A stretch of 13,965 bases of DNA from JASLCR01 sp046462475 (GTDB taxonomy: Bacteria > Patescibacteriota > Saccharimonadia > Saccharimonadales > Saccharimonadaceae): contig JBKGVB010000020.1 of NCBI GenBank assembly GCA_046462475.1, forward strand, positions 1 to 13,965, in the 5' to 3' direction. The position numbers and the translations under genes were made by a program. Below the pieces are notes generated by a model that was not told the origin of the DNA, did not search any database, and was given only the letters and a program-made list of their open reading frames with translations. Below, in pieces: positions 6,986 to 12,625 of the stretch; positions within the stretch are counted from its first letter, which is position 1, and each line of letters starts with the position of its first letter.

Positions 6986-7894
6986 ATGGCAACCAGAAAA
7001 ACTGCTGCGAGTAGCAAAAAAACGACCGCAACTCGCAAAAAAGCGGCTCCCGTCGCCAAAAAAACAACTACAAAAGTAACGACTGTTGCAGCGTCAGCTT
7101 CAGGCGCAGCGCGTAGCACCACGAGTGTTTTGCCGACTAACCTCGTCAACATTCTTCTTGCCGAGCTTGTTGGTACATTCGTACTGACGAGTGTGGCGCT
7201 CATGACGTCAAGTGATGTTGTACCACTTTATGTTGGCCTAACACTCGCTGTACTCGTGATGGCAGTTGGCGGCGTTTCAGGCGCGCATGTCAACCCTGCA
7301 GTCACATTTGGACTATGGGCTTCTCGCAAGCTGAAGTCTGCACTTCTACCGTTCTACTGGATCGCACAGCTCATCGGAGCTATGGCTGCAGTACTCGTAG
7401 GCAGTGCCGTTTCAGGTACAAAGATTGCTCTCGATTTCGGTCACTTTGGCACATTCGCATGGCCAATCTTCTTCGCCGAATTGATCGGTACAGCAATCTT
7501 CATCTTCGGTCTTGTCAGCGTAGTTAACCGCGCTGAACTGACTGTAAACATGAAGGCATTTGGTATCGGTCTTGCGCTATTTGTTGGTCTGCTTGTTGGC
7601 GGTACATTCTATACACAGTCTCGCACAGCAGCAATCGACAAGTACCAAACTGCTGCTCAAAAAGACAGTGGCGCTGAAATCTCACACGAGATTTACGTAA
7701 AGGGTGTTACGCTTAACCCAGCAATCGCACTTGCTTCAACAGAAAGCACAAAGAGCGAGCTGACAAGTGGTAGCGCAGCTGGCAGTGAAAAGCACTATTC
7801 ACGACTTGGCTGGGAGACTATCCTCTCAACTCTGATCGGTGCTGCACTTGGTGGCAACCTAGCACTACTCGTTGCATACCGTTTCCGTTCATAA
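6986..7894 (+). CDS. Aquaporin-family (MIP) channel with basic N-terminal tail
   Basis: This 302-aa membrane channel belongs to the aquaporin/glycerol-facilitator superfamily. Residues 1-48 are a Lys/Ala/Thr-rich, histone-H1-like cationic tail absent from ordinary aquaporins. The six-TM body follows: TM1 about 54-73, TM2 80-96, half-helix B with GAHVNPAVTFG (99-109), TM3 about 119-141, TM4 159-180, TM5 190-207, half-helix E with GVTLNPAIAL (240-249), and TM6 about 277-298. Both NPA motifs are present. The arginine that follows the second NPA in nearly all family members is Ile247. A hydrophilic insert of about 30 residues (208-239) precedes the second NPA. Water, glycerol or another small solute are possible cargoes. 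AAGGAGGG lies 9 nt before the ATG, supporting the start. It is monocistronic, with a terminator 25 bp downstream. Confidence 0.93.
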   Translation: MATRKTAASSKKTTATRKKAAPVAKKTTTKVTTVAASASGAARSTTSVLPTNLVNILLAELVGTFVLTSVALMTSSDVVPLYVGLTLAVLVMAVGGVSGAHVNPAVTFGLWASRKLKSALLPFYWIAQLIGAMAAVLVGSAVSGTKIALDFGHFGTFAWPIFFAELIGTAIFIFGLVSVVNRAELTVNMKAFGIGLALFVGLLVGGTFYTQSRTAAIDKYQTAAQKDSGAEISHEIYVKGVTLNPAIALASTESTKSELTSGSAAGSEKHYSRLGWETILSTLIGAALGGNLALLVAYRFRS

Positions 7895-7918
7895 TCGCCT
7901 GAACGTTCGGAACCGTAT

Positions 7919-7948
7919 AAAAACTCCCCGATCAGTCGGGGAGTTTTT
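7919..7948. terminator. Bidirectional terminator between aquaporin gene and rmuC
   Basis: A perfect 13-bp inverted repeat (7919-7931 with 7936-7948), GC-rich at the loop end, with a TCAG tetraloop. Runs of A and T at its feet make it work for both convergent genes. Confidence 0.93.
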
Positions 7949-7960
7949 ATGATGCTTTTA

Positions 7961-9031
7961 TTATTCGTCTTCAGACGGCTTATCAAGCAAAAGCGGATCA
8001 ACACCCTCGCTGCCACCGGAAATCTTTACGACATCTTTGTCGACGCGAGCTAGTTGCTTATGAGCATTATTGAAATGACCAACCGTTGCGCCAAGGCTCG
8101 TGCCGAGTTTTTGCATGTAGCCCTCAAATCCGCGCAGATGCTTACCAAGCTGTTCGACATTTTTGCGAATAATCTCCGTGTCTTTCTGAATCTCCAGGCT
8201 ACTAAGTCCCTGCGCTATAATCTGCAGCATAGCAGAAAGCGTACTCGGACCCACAATTGTCACTCGCTTATCGACAGCTGCATATTGCATAAGATCACGG
8301 CCATTCACTCCCGCTGCACCTACCTTATTTGCGAGGAGGTCGTAATATATAGCCTCCGAAGGAATAAACATAAGCGCTTGCCCAAGTGTGCCCTTCTTTG
8401 CATTAATATATTTGGCCGTTTCGTCGATACGCTTCTTCAGATCATCTTTGAACGCCTTCTCGAGCGCTGGTCGATCCTCAGGCTTTGCTTCGATAAGACG
8501 ATTGTAGTTTTCGAGAGAGAATTTACTGTCGATTGGCAGGATTTTATCGTCGAGATGTACAATTGCATCGACGATCATTGCCTCCCCTAGCCGGTATTGT
8601 AGTTCAAATGTTCCCGGAGGAAGCATGTTTTCAAGAATCTGCTTTAAATAAAACTCGCCGAGGACCCCGCGCTGCTTTGGGTTTGCCAGTACATTCTGAA
8701 GCGTCTTCAGCTCGTCGGCCACGTCGACCACACGGCGATTGGTCTCATCAAGCTTTGCAAGTCGCTCCGTGACATTACTGATTAGTTTCGCACTCTCAGA
8801 GAGCTGCCTGCCTACCGCCTGCTGAACAGCCGCATTGTTTCGCTCTAATTTATCGCCAACAGCTTTATTCAGCTCGGTCACTGTGCGTGTCAGCTCAGTA
8901 ACATCGCTCTTCACAAGCTCCACAGCGCTACTATTTTTCAATTCTTTCAAACGGCTATTGAGCAAGTAAATCACCACGCCAAAGCCGAGTACTACTGCAA
9001 CAAAAAGAATAATTACGATTGGTTCATCCAT
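7961..9031 (-). CDS. rmuC: RmuC family DNA recombination protein
   Basis: This 356-aa protein belongs to the RmuC family, predicted nuclease-like proteins that limit recombination at inverted repeats in E. coli. An N-terminal TM segment (about 5-24) is followed by a coiled coil (about 28-115) and the RmuC domain (about 120-320), with VDAIVHL, the ILPIDSKFSLENYNRL block and the FIPSEAIYYDLL block. The ending is acidic and probably disordered. The ATG at 9031 starts 4 bp after the stop of the preceding gene, so it is the last gene of a PAP2 - membrane protein - rmuC unit. TATATT at 9038-9043 with an extended TGC ends 6 nt before the ATG, so it may also be transcribed alone without a leader. Confidence 0.93.
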   Translation of the reverse strand: MDEPIVIILFVAVVLGFGVVIYLLNSRLKELKNSSAVELVKSDVTELTRTVTELNKAVGDKLERNNAAVQQAVGRQLSESAKLISNVTERLAKLDETNRRVVDVADELKTLQNVLANPKQRGVLGEFYLKQILENMLPPGTFELQYRLGEAMIVDAIVHLDDKILPIDSKFSLENYNRLIEAKPEDRPALEKAFKDDLKKRIDETAKYINAKKGTLGQALMFIPSEAIYYDLLANKVGAAGVNGRDLMQYAAVDKRVTIVGPSTLSAMLQIIAQGLSSLEIQKDTEIIRKNVEQLGKHLRGFEGYMQKLGTSLGATVGHFNNAHKQLARVDKDVVKISGGSEGVDPLLLDKPSEDE

Positions 9032-9035
9032 CCAC

Positions 9036-9527
9036 TTAATATAGCATTAGCCGAATCACGACGACAAGACAAACAGAGGCGATGAGGGCAACTATGAAGT
9101 TACGGAGCTGCACCAGCCAAGCAAAAAGAAGATACCCCAGCCCAAAGACGAGCGCCATCGCCAGCGCTCCACTCCACCATACAAGACCAGCTGTCAGTTG
9201 CAGTATATTCCACAGCGCAACAGTTACCAGTAAGACGACAAACAGCGGTCGAAAGACCCTTCGATGTACGAGTGCGATCAGGGCACCAAATGCCGACAAT
9301 ATCATCGCCAGCGCACTCGCAAAACTCAGCTTATCTGCACAGCGTCCCGTTATTCGCATAGCGTCCGAGCATAAGGTTGGCGTAAATACGTATTTATCAA
9401 GCAGGACATACAGCATGGTAGCGACTAGACCCACTACTACACCGGTCACAAAAATCCCCACAGCATCGTTTCTCGACATCATCAACGCGCCCGGTTGCTT
9501 CTGCTCGACCACTTTTCTTGTAGCCAT
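9036..9527 (-). CDS. Multi-pass membrane protein of unknown function
   Basis: This 163-aa integral membrane protein has hydrophobic segments at about 21-43, 66-88, 93-112, 115-137 and 140-162. Between the first two lies a loop with two cysteines (C53 and C63) that could form a disulfide outside the cell. I chose the ATG at 9527 over an in-frame TTG at 9539 because GGGAGAG sits 3 nt ahead of it. That makes this one of few genes here with a Shine-Dalgarno, consistent with an operon-internal position. It lies 28 bp after the PAP2 gene and 4 bp before rmuC. The paired cysteines in a small multi-TM protein recall vitamin K epoxide reductase-type proteins, but there is no CxxC redox motif, so I leave it unassigned. 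Confidence 0.8.
   Translation of the reverse strand: MATRKVVEQKQPGALMMSRNDAVGIFVTGVVVGLVATMLYVLLDKYVFTPTLCSDAMRITGRCADKLSFASALAMILSAFGALIALVHRRVFRPLFVVLLVTVALWNILQLTAGLVWWSGALAMALVFGLGYLLFAWLVQLRNFIVALIASVCLVVVIRLMLY
9038..9043 (-). promoter_or_regulatory. -10 element for rmuC
   Basis: TGC-TATATT on the minus strand ends 6 nt before the rmuC ATG. It lies inside the last codons of the upstream gene. It fits the window-wide leaderless pattern. Confidence 0.5.
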
Positions 9528-9555
9528 TTTCTCTCCCAACTTTGCTTATTTGTAG

Positions 9556-10074
9556 CTATTGTACATGTTGTTTGAGTTTTTTGCGAGTCGATGGCTTGGT
9601 GTGAGGATGCACAGCTTTCGCTCGCTGCAAATACCATGGCACGCCAGCAAAGGCGATGACAAATCCACCGAAGACATCGAGTGGTGTATGTACGAGCGCC
9701 ACGACACGCCCGACCGCCACGAGCGCCGTGAGGACGAGCAATATTACAGCGATTTTTTTGCGCCTCGTCTCAAACCACACAGCAAGCGTGATTGCCATAC
9801 AAAACAGCACGTGATCCGACGGGAAACCAGGGTTATTCAAATAGTACGCGCCCGCCTTCGCCCCGAGTACCTGAAATGGCCGAGCAAGCTCTGGCTGGTA
9901 GATTGATGCGATGAGGGTTGCCGCAAGATAAGCAGTCAAGCCGGCCATCAGGATGCGACTATAACTCTCGAGTCGATGCCCTTTTGGGATTAAGAACAAA
10001 AGTGCCCAACCACCAAGCAATACAACGGGGATAATGAAGCCATCAGCGAGGATTTTTACCAAAAGCGCATTCAT
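9556..10074 (-). CDS. PAP2-family phosphatase, possibly undecaprenyl-diphosphatase (BcrC-like)
   Basis: This 172-aa membrane phosphatase belongs to the PAP2 superfamily. The catalytic motifs are RP (65-66), PSDH (85-88) and GR-x5-H-x3-D (R123, H129, D133). PSDH instead of the usual PSGH is also found in BcrC-type undecaprenyl-pyrophosphate phosphatases, which recycle the lipid carrier for peptidoglycan. The motif-1 lysine expected seven residues before R65 is Ile58. I chose the ATG at 10074: TGC-TATAAT (10082-10087) ends 7 nt before it. A longer reading from a TTG at 10137 would begin upstream of that promoter. TM segments lie near 10-30, 41-59, 88-101, 107-127 and 132-150. It heads the unit ending with rmuC. 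The C-terminus is short and basic. Confidence 0.88.
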   Translation of the reverse strand: MNALLVKILADGFIIPVVLLGGWALLFLIPKGHRLESYSRILMAGLTAYLAATLIASIYQPELARPFQVLGAKAGAYYLNNPGFPSDHVLFCMAITLAVWFETRRKKIAVILLVLTALVAVGRVVALVHTPLDVFGGFVIAFAGVPWYLQRAKAVHPHTKPSTRKKLKQHVQ

Positions 10075-10081
10075 AGTACCG

Positions 10082-10087
10082 ATTATA
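10082..10087 (-). promoter_or_regulatory. -10 element for the PAP2 gene and its operon
   Basis: TGC-TATAAT on the minus strand, an extended perfect -10, ends 7 nt before the ATG at 10074. It fixes the start of the PAP2 gene and is the likely promoter of the three-gene unit down to rmuC. Confidence 0.7.
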
Positions 10088-10165
10088 GCACTTGCCACTA
10101 TGCAGAGAAGGAACTTTTGCTCGTCTTTCCTTAGCAACTACGTACTCGAGCAATACTAGTTATGC

Positions 10166-10171
10166 TACAAT
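10166..10171 (+). promoter_or_regulatory. -10 element for the VIT-like gene
   Basis: TGC-TACAAT on the plus strand ends 7 nt before the ATG at 10179. It predicts a leaderless mRNA. It rules out a longer reading from 10092, whose start would lie upstream of the promoter. Confidence 0.7.
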
Positions 10172-10178
10172 CGTATCA

Positions 10179-10733
10179 ATGCCACAAGATGAACACACAC
10201 TCTCAAACTCAAGGCTCAACAGCCTCCGTGCCGCCGTATTAGGTGCCAACGACGGACTTGTTTCTACGTCCAGTATTGTCGTCGGTGTTGCTGGCGCTGG
10301 CTCAGATCACAGAGCTATTTTTACCGCTGGCATGGCCGCTCTTGTCGCTGGCGCACTATCGATGGCCGTCGGAGAATATGTCTCCGTATCTTCGCAAAGT
10401 GACGCTGAGAAAGTCCATATCGAGCGAGCACATGGCGGTGATGCATCAGGCCATGAAATCACAAGCCCGCTCCAAGCCGCAGTGGCCTCACTCGTGTCAT
10501 TTACTGTCGGCGGACTCGTACCATTCCTCGCGATCATCCTTTCGCCAAGCCATATTGCGATTCCTATCACCTTCTTTGCAGTCTTTATCGCACTCATGAT
10601 CACTGGCTACGCAAGCGCAACGATCGGCAAAGCATCACGCAAGCGTGCGATGCTACGAGTCGTGATAGGCGGCCTCCTCGCAATGGTGATTACCTTTGGC
10701 GTCGGCGCTGCATTTGGAACGCTTGGAAAATAG
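10179..10733 (+). CDS. Short VIT1/CCC1-family transporter
   Basis: This 184-aa membrane protein belongs to the VIT/CCC1 family, which moves Fe2+ or Mn2+ across membranes. The N-terminal signature is clear: LRAAVLGANDGLVSTSSIVV (16-35), then the GALSMAVGEYVSVSSQSDAE block (58-77). TM segments lie near 19-40, 47-68, 104-121, 128-149 and 159-180. In typical family members a cytoplasmic helical metal-binding domain of roughly 70 residues separates TM2 from TM3. Here only about 25 residues (77-101) remain, with two histidines (H85 is not one of them; H79 and H92 are) and three acidic residues. The protein is therefore complete in its membrane part but lacks most of that domain. The ATG at 10179 is set by the -10 element. 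It is transcribed alone, with an inverted repeat at its stop codon. Confidence 0.9.
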   Translation: MPQDEHTLSNSRLNSLRAAVLGANDGLVSTSSIVVGVAGAGSDHRAIFTAGMAALVAGALSMAVGEYVSVSSQSDAEKVHIERAHGGDASGHEITSPLQAAVASLVSFTVGGLVPFLAIILSPSHIAIPITFFAVFIALMITGYASATIGKASRKRAMLRVVIGGLLAMVITFGVGAAFGTLGK

Positions 10734-10768
10734 TACTAACTACAGGTCTTAATCGATGGAGTTAGTAC
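10733..10768 (+). terminator. Inverted repeat after the VIT-like gene
   Basis: GTACTAACT (10733-10741) and AGTTAGTAC (10760-10768) are perfect complements, 9 bp, around an 18-nt loop. The repeat begins in the stop codon. The following bases are only moderately T-rich, so it is a weak terminator or an mRNA-end stabilising hairpin. Confidence 0.4.
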
Positions 10769-10809
10769 GCATAGTTTGTATTTTGGGATCTTTTGGTCAG
10801 GCCTTTATT

Positions 10810-11520
10810 TTAATTAGCAACAGGCGACCAAGAGACCCGTATGCCAATAGGCGTTGTATTTGGCGTGGTCGTAATATAGACAGTAGCACTTCCGCTGGCA
10901 GTAGTGTCTGTTTGAGAAAACTGAAGCGTCCTCTTCTTCACTTCGCCCGTGCCTGCAAGCTGACTCTCGCCAATATATACACCATTGAGATGAACTTCCG
11001 AAGACACTTCAAAACGGGGTTGTTTGGAAATTTGCAACCATTCTATGGTTTTTCCCGAAGTATATGAAACATCCACGTATGCAATACTCGCTGCTGATCC
11101 ACCGAGCCTTACAGAATAACTACTCGCAACTAATTTATTGCTAGTACTTGTATCAGGTGTAGACGACACACTGCTGGCTCCTTCTTTTACTGAAGCACGA
11201 GATGGAGTCGCTGAAGCACCTCCTACCCCTTGCGGATTAGTCGTAGGAGTAGCCGGAGACTTCGTAAGCTTTTCTTTGTTAGCGTCTGGTGATTTTGGTT
11301 TAGTTTTAGATCCAGCTGATGATTTTTCAACGGTGATAAGATCTCTGTCAACTACCTTATCCTGAACCTCAACTCTTCGCCCCTCTGAGTGGCCACTTCT
11401 TTGAGTTAATGCATATGTAGTTGCGCCTGTTAAAGCAAGGCCGACTAGCAACGATAGCGCAAATTTACTCTTCAATACTTCTTTGAGTAGCGCTAAGTTA
11501 TGCGACATCTTTCTTTTCAT
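10810..11520 (-). CDS. Membrane-anchored protein with low-complexity stalk, unknown function
   Basis: This 236-aa protein has a short basic N-terminus and one TM segment (about 19-38). A long Ser/Thr/Pro/Lys-rich, probably disordered stalk follows (about 60-130). The C-terminal domain of about 100 residues (131-236) alternates hydrophobic and polar residues as in a beta-sandwich. The layout suggests a surface protein that holds a small beta domain away from the membrane; no function can be named. It starts with ATG at 11520. TATATT (11528-11533) with a TGG extension ends 7 nt upstream and there is no Shine-Dalgarno. A palindrome overlaps its -35 region, so expression may be controlled. It is transcribed alone. 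Confidence 0.75.
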   Translation of the reverse strand: MKRKMSHNLALLKEVLKSKFALSLLVGLALTGATTYALTQRSGHSEGRRVEVQDKVVDRDLITVEKSSAGSKTKPKSPDANKEKLTKSPATPTTNPQGVGGASATPSRASVKEGASSVSSTPDTSTSNKLVASSYSVRLGGSAASIAYVDVSYTSGKTIEWLQISKQPRFEVSSEVHLNGVYIGESQLAGTGEVKKRTLQFSQTDTTASGSATVYITTTPNTTPIGIRVSWSPVAN

Positions 11521-11527
11521 AGACTTT

Positions 11528-11533
11528 AATATA
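11528..11533 (-). promoter_or_regulatory. -10 element for the stalked surface-protein gene
   Basis: TGG-TATATT on the minus strand ends 7 nt before the ATG at 11520. The -35 position (about 11551-11556) does not match TTGACA and overlaps a perfect palindrome. Confidence 0.55.
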
Positions 11534-11553
11534 CCACTCTTTCATAGTTTATT

Positions 11554-11570
11554 AATAGAATCCTTCTATT
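11554..11570. repeat. Perfect palindrome over the -35 region (possible operator)
   Basis: AATAGAA-TCC-TTCTATT: two 7-bp arms around a 3-bp centre. It starts within the expected -35 position of the promoter for the gene ending at 10810. This is where a dimeric regulator could bind; no regulator gene is visible in the window. Confidence 0.4.
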
Positions 11571-11787
11571 CTACGGCTCATAGATATTTCAGGAAGATTT
11601 CTATTCCCAGGTTAGTACATATATTCCGAAGCAGCCGATTATTCATAGACCAGTGACCAACTCTAGATATTACATAGCGCTGTTATCAGACCGGCTAATT
11701 AAAGCTATTCATTCGATAGCCTTATTGCAAAATGATAGTAGCTACAGGAAATATTAGAGATTTCTTTATGCGCTCATTATAACAAAA
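11571..11787. other. Gene-free stretch between tRNA-Gln terminator and surface-protein promoter
   Basis: I find no convincing coding sequence here. It is AT-rich and holds a perfect minus-strand TATAAT (11776-11781), an imperfect hairpin (11701-11722 region) and no start codon at leaderless distance. The longest minus-strand ORF with an ATG that I could read is about 22 codons. Confidence 0.5.
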
Positions 11788-11806
11788 GAACTCCGAAGTG
11801 GAGTTC
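11788..11806 (-). terminator. Terminator of tRNA-Gln
   Basis: GAACTCC and GGAGTTC form a 7-bp stem with a 5-nt loop. On the minus strand it is followed by TTTTGTT. It lies 15 bp after the tRNA 3' end. Confidence 0.85.
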
Positions 11807-11821
11807 GATAGTACTTATGCT

Positions 11822-11895
11822 TGGCTGGGGATGAGGGATTCGAACCCCCGATCACGGGACCAGAACCCGCTGCCTTACCACTTGGCCAATCCCCA
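11822..11895 (-). tRNA. tRNA-Gln (anticodon CUG)
   Basis: The 74-nt minus-strand sequence folds as a full cloverleaf. The acceptor arms TGGGGAT and ATCCCCA pair perfectly, with the U1-A72 pair typical of bacterial tRNA-Gln. The discriminator base is G and the 3' CCA is encoded. The anticodon loop is TTCTGGT, giving CUG at window positions 11861-11863. The T-loop is TTCGAAT. It has its own promoter and terminator, so it is a single-gene unit. A second isoacceptor with anticodon UUG would be expected elsewhere in the genome. Confidence 0.97.
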
Positions 11896-11906
11896 TCAGC
11901 CATACG

Positions 11907-11935
11907 ATTGTAGCATTTTTACCCAAACACCTCAA
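11907..11935 (-). promoter_or_regulatory. Promoter of tRNA-Gln
   Basis: On the minus strand, TTGAGG (-35) and TACAAT (-10, 11907-11912) are 17 bp apart, with an extended TGC before the -10. The -35 overlaps the stop codon of the upstream four-TM protein gene. Transcription would start about 4 nt before the mature tRNA 5' end. Confidence 0.8.
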
Positions 11936-12396
11936 GCGCGACGGAAATTGATATCAAGACTCGTCACCGTGCCTACAATCGAAAGCAATAGAAGCATCAA
12001 ACATACCGGTAGGATTCCGAGGGGAATATCTGGATGATCGCCCAGTAGTGGTACGCTTGCCTGCACATTGCTCGCCAGACCTATACACATTATGCCCAGC
12101 CACATCAAGGGAGTCAGCCATGCACATGCAGCGGCACATATTCGTGCCAAACGGCTAAGTGCGAGCGGCAAAAAGTACGGCAACGCAAGTAGCTCAATGA
12201 CGACAATCAGCGCAAGGATAATCGGAAGTGGCTTTACCCATTCCGCTGGAAGCAATGTACCAAGCGAGTCAAGGGTGTCACTGTAGCCAAATAACTGCAG
12301 CACTAGCATCACTACGATCACAAATGCTGCCGCATAAGCCAATCCATTCGCTAAGTTAGCGGAACGTTTATAAAGATGTGCTTCAACTTTTTTCAC
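11932..12396 (-). CDS. Four-TM membrane protein, unknown function
   Basis: This 154-aa integral membrane protein has hydrophobic segments at about 18-37, 55-77, 88-107 and 124-147. The N-terminus is basic and the C-terminus (FRRA) probably cytoplasmic. I do not recognise a family and see no catalytic motif. It starts with GTG at 12396. TACAAT at 12405-12410 ends 8 nt before it and no Shine-Dalgarno is present. It is transcribed toward tRNA-Gln, whose -35 overlaps its TGA stop. This TGA stop also shows that the standard genetic code is in use. Confidence 0.75.
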   Translation of the reverse strand: MKKVEAHLYKRSANLANGLAYAAAFVIVVMLVLQLFGYSDTLDSLGTLLPAEWVKPLPIILALIVVIELLALPYFLPLALSRLARICAAACAWLTPLMWLGIMCIGLASNVQASVPLLGDHPDIPLGILPVCLMLLLLSIVGTVTSLDINFRRA

Positions 12397-12404
12397 TAAT
12401 TTTT

Positions 12405-12410
12405 ATTGTA
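12405..12410 (-). promoter_or_regulatory. -10 element for the four-TM protein gene
   Basis: TACAAT on the minus strand ends 8 nt before the GTG start. No -35 is evident. Confidence 0.5.
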
Positions 12411-12454
12411 CGCTCTTTCCGTGAGAAGATTCGTTGTATTTTTCGCATAAATGC

Positions 12455-12482
12455 TTGCGCTTTTCTCCGAGATCGGTACAAT
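12455..12482 (+). promoter_or_regulatory. Promoter of the possible small RNA
   Basis: TACAAT at 12477-12482 has a half-matching -35 (TTGCGC, 12455-12460) at 16 bp. It would start transcription at about 12489. The nearest start codon is not at leaderless distance, so it does not obviously serve a protein gene. Confidence 0.5.
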
Positions 12483-12488
12483 AACGAT

Positions 12489-12586
12489 AGCGACTCAAAA
12501 AAACAAAAACATTTTCAAATATCGTAGTCGCTCTACGACATCCACCACAACTTAATACCTCTCGATTTTCGAGGGGTATTTTGTTT
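12489..12586 (+). ncRNA. Possible small RNA with pseudoknot and terminator
   Basis: A transcript of about 98 nt is predicted from its own promoter to an intrinsic terminator. It begins with AGCGACT (12489-12495), an exact complement of AGTCGCT (12526-12532). The latter overlaps a local hairpin (TCGTAG 12522-12527 with CTACGA 12533-12538) and includes its whole 5-nt loop. The 5' end can therefore pair with the hairpin loop to form an H-type pseudoknot, or pair fully and open the hairpin. The linker is A-rich. I see no ORF. I do not recognise it as 6S, 4.5S/SRP, tmRNA, RNase P or a known riboswitch. It could instead be a leader of the pilin gene, but that gene has its own -10 downstream of the terminator. 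Confidence 0.45.
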
Positions 12587-12588
12587 CA
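12554..12588 (+). terminator. Intrinsic terminator ahead of the pilin gene
   Basis: A 12-bp stem (12554-12565 with 12569-12580, one G-T pair) with a 3-nt loop is followed by TTGTTT. The tail is T-rich only on the plus strand, so it ends a plus-strand transcript. No protein gene lies immediately upstream on that strand. Confidence 0.85.
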
Positions 12589-12612
12589 TTGATTCCGCTT
12601 ATGGTAATGGAG

Positions 12613-12618
12613 TATACT
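12613..12618 (+). promoter_or_regulatory. -10 element for the pilin-like gene
   Basis: TATACT ends 7 nt before the ATG at 12626. There is no Shine-Dalgarno between it and the start, so the mRNA should be leaderless. Confidence 0.65.
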
Positions 12619-12625
12619 TCTAAGT

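Noticed and set aside
10075..10137. N-terminal extension of the PAP2 protein from a TTG at 10137
   Set aside because: It would begin upstream of the perfect extended -10 at 10082-10087; the ATG at 10074 fits the window-wide spacing.
10092..10178. N-terminal extension of the VIT-like protein from an ATG at 10092
   Set aside because: The extension lies upstream of the gene's own -10 (10166-10171) and family similarity begins only after 10179.
11798..12037. Plus-strand open frame whose translation begins near MRDSNPRSRDQNPLPYHLAN
   Set aside because: This is the antisense translation of tRNA-Gln, a well-known spurious ORF; the cloverleaf is unambiguous.
11932..12396. Alternative genetic code with UGA as Gly, as in Gracilibacteria/Absconditabacteria
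   Set aside because: TGA is used as a normal stop here and no conserved gene in the window contains an in-frame TGA.
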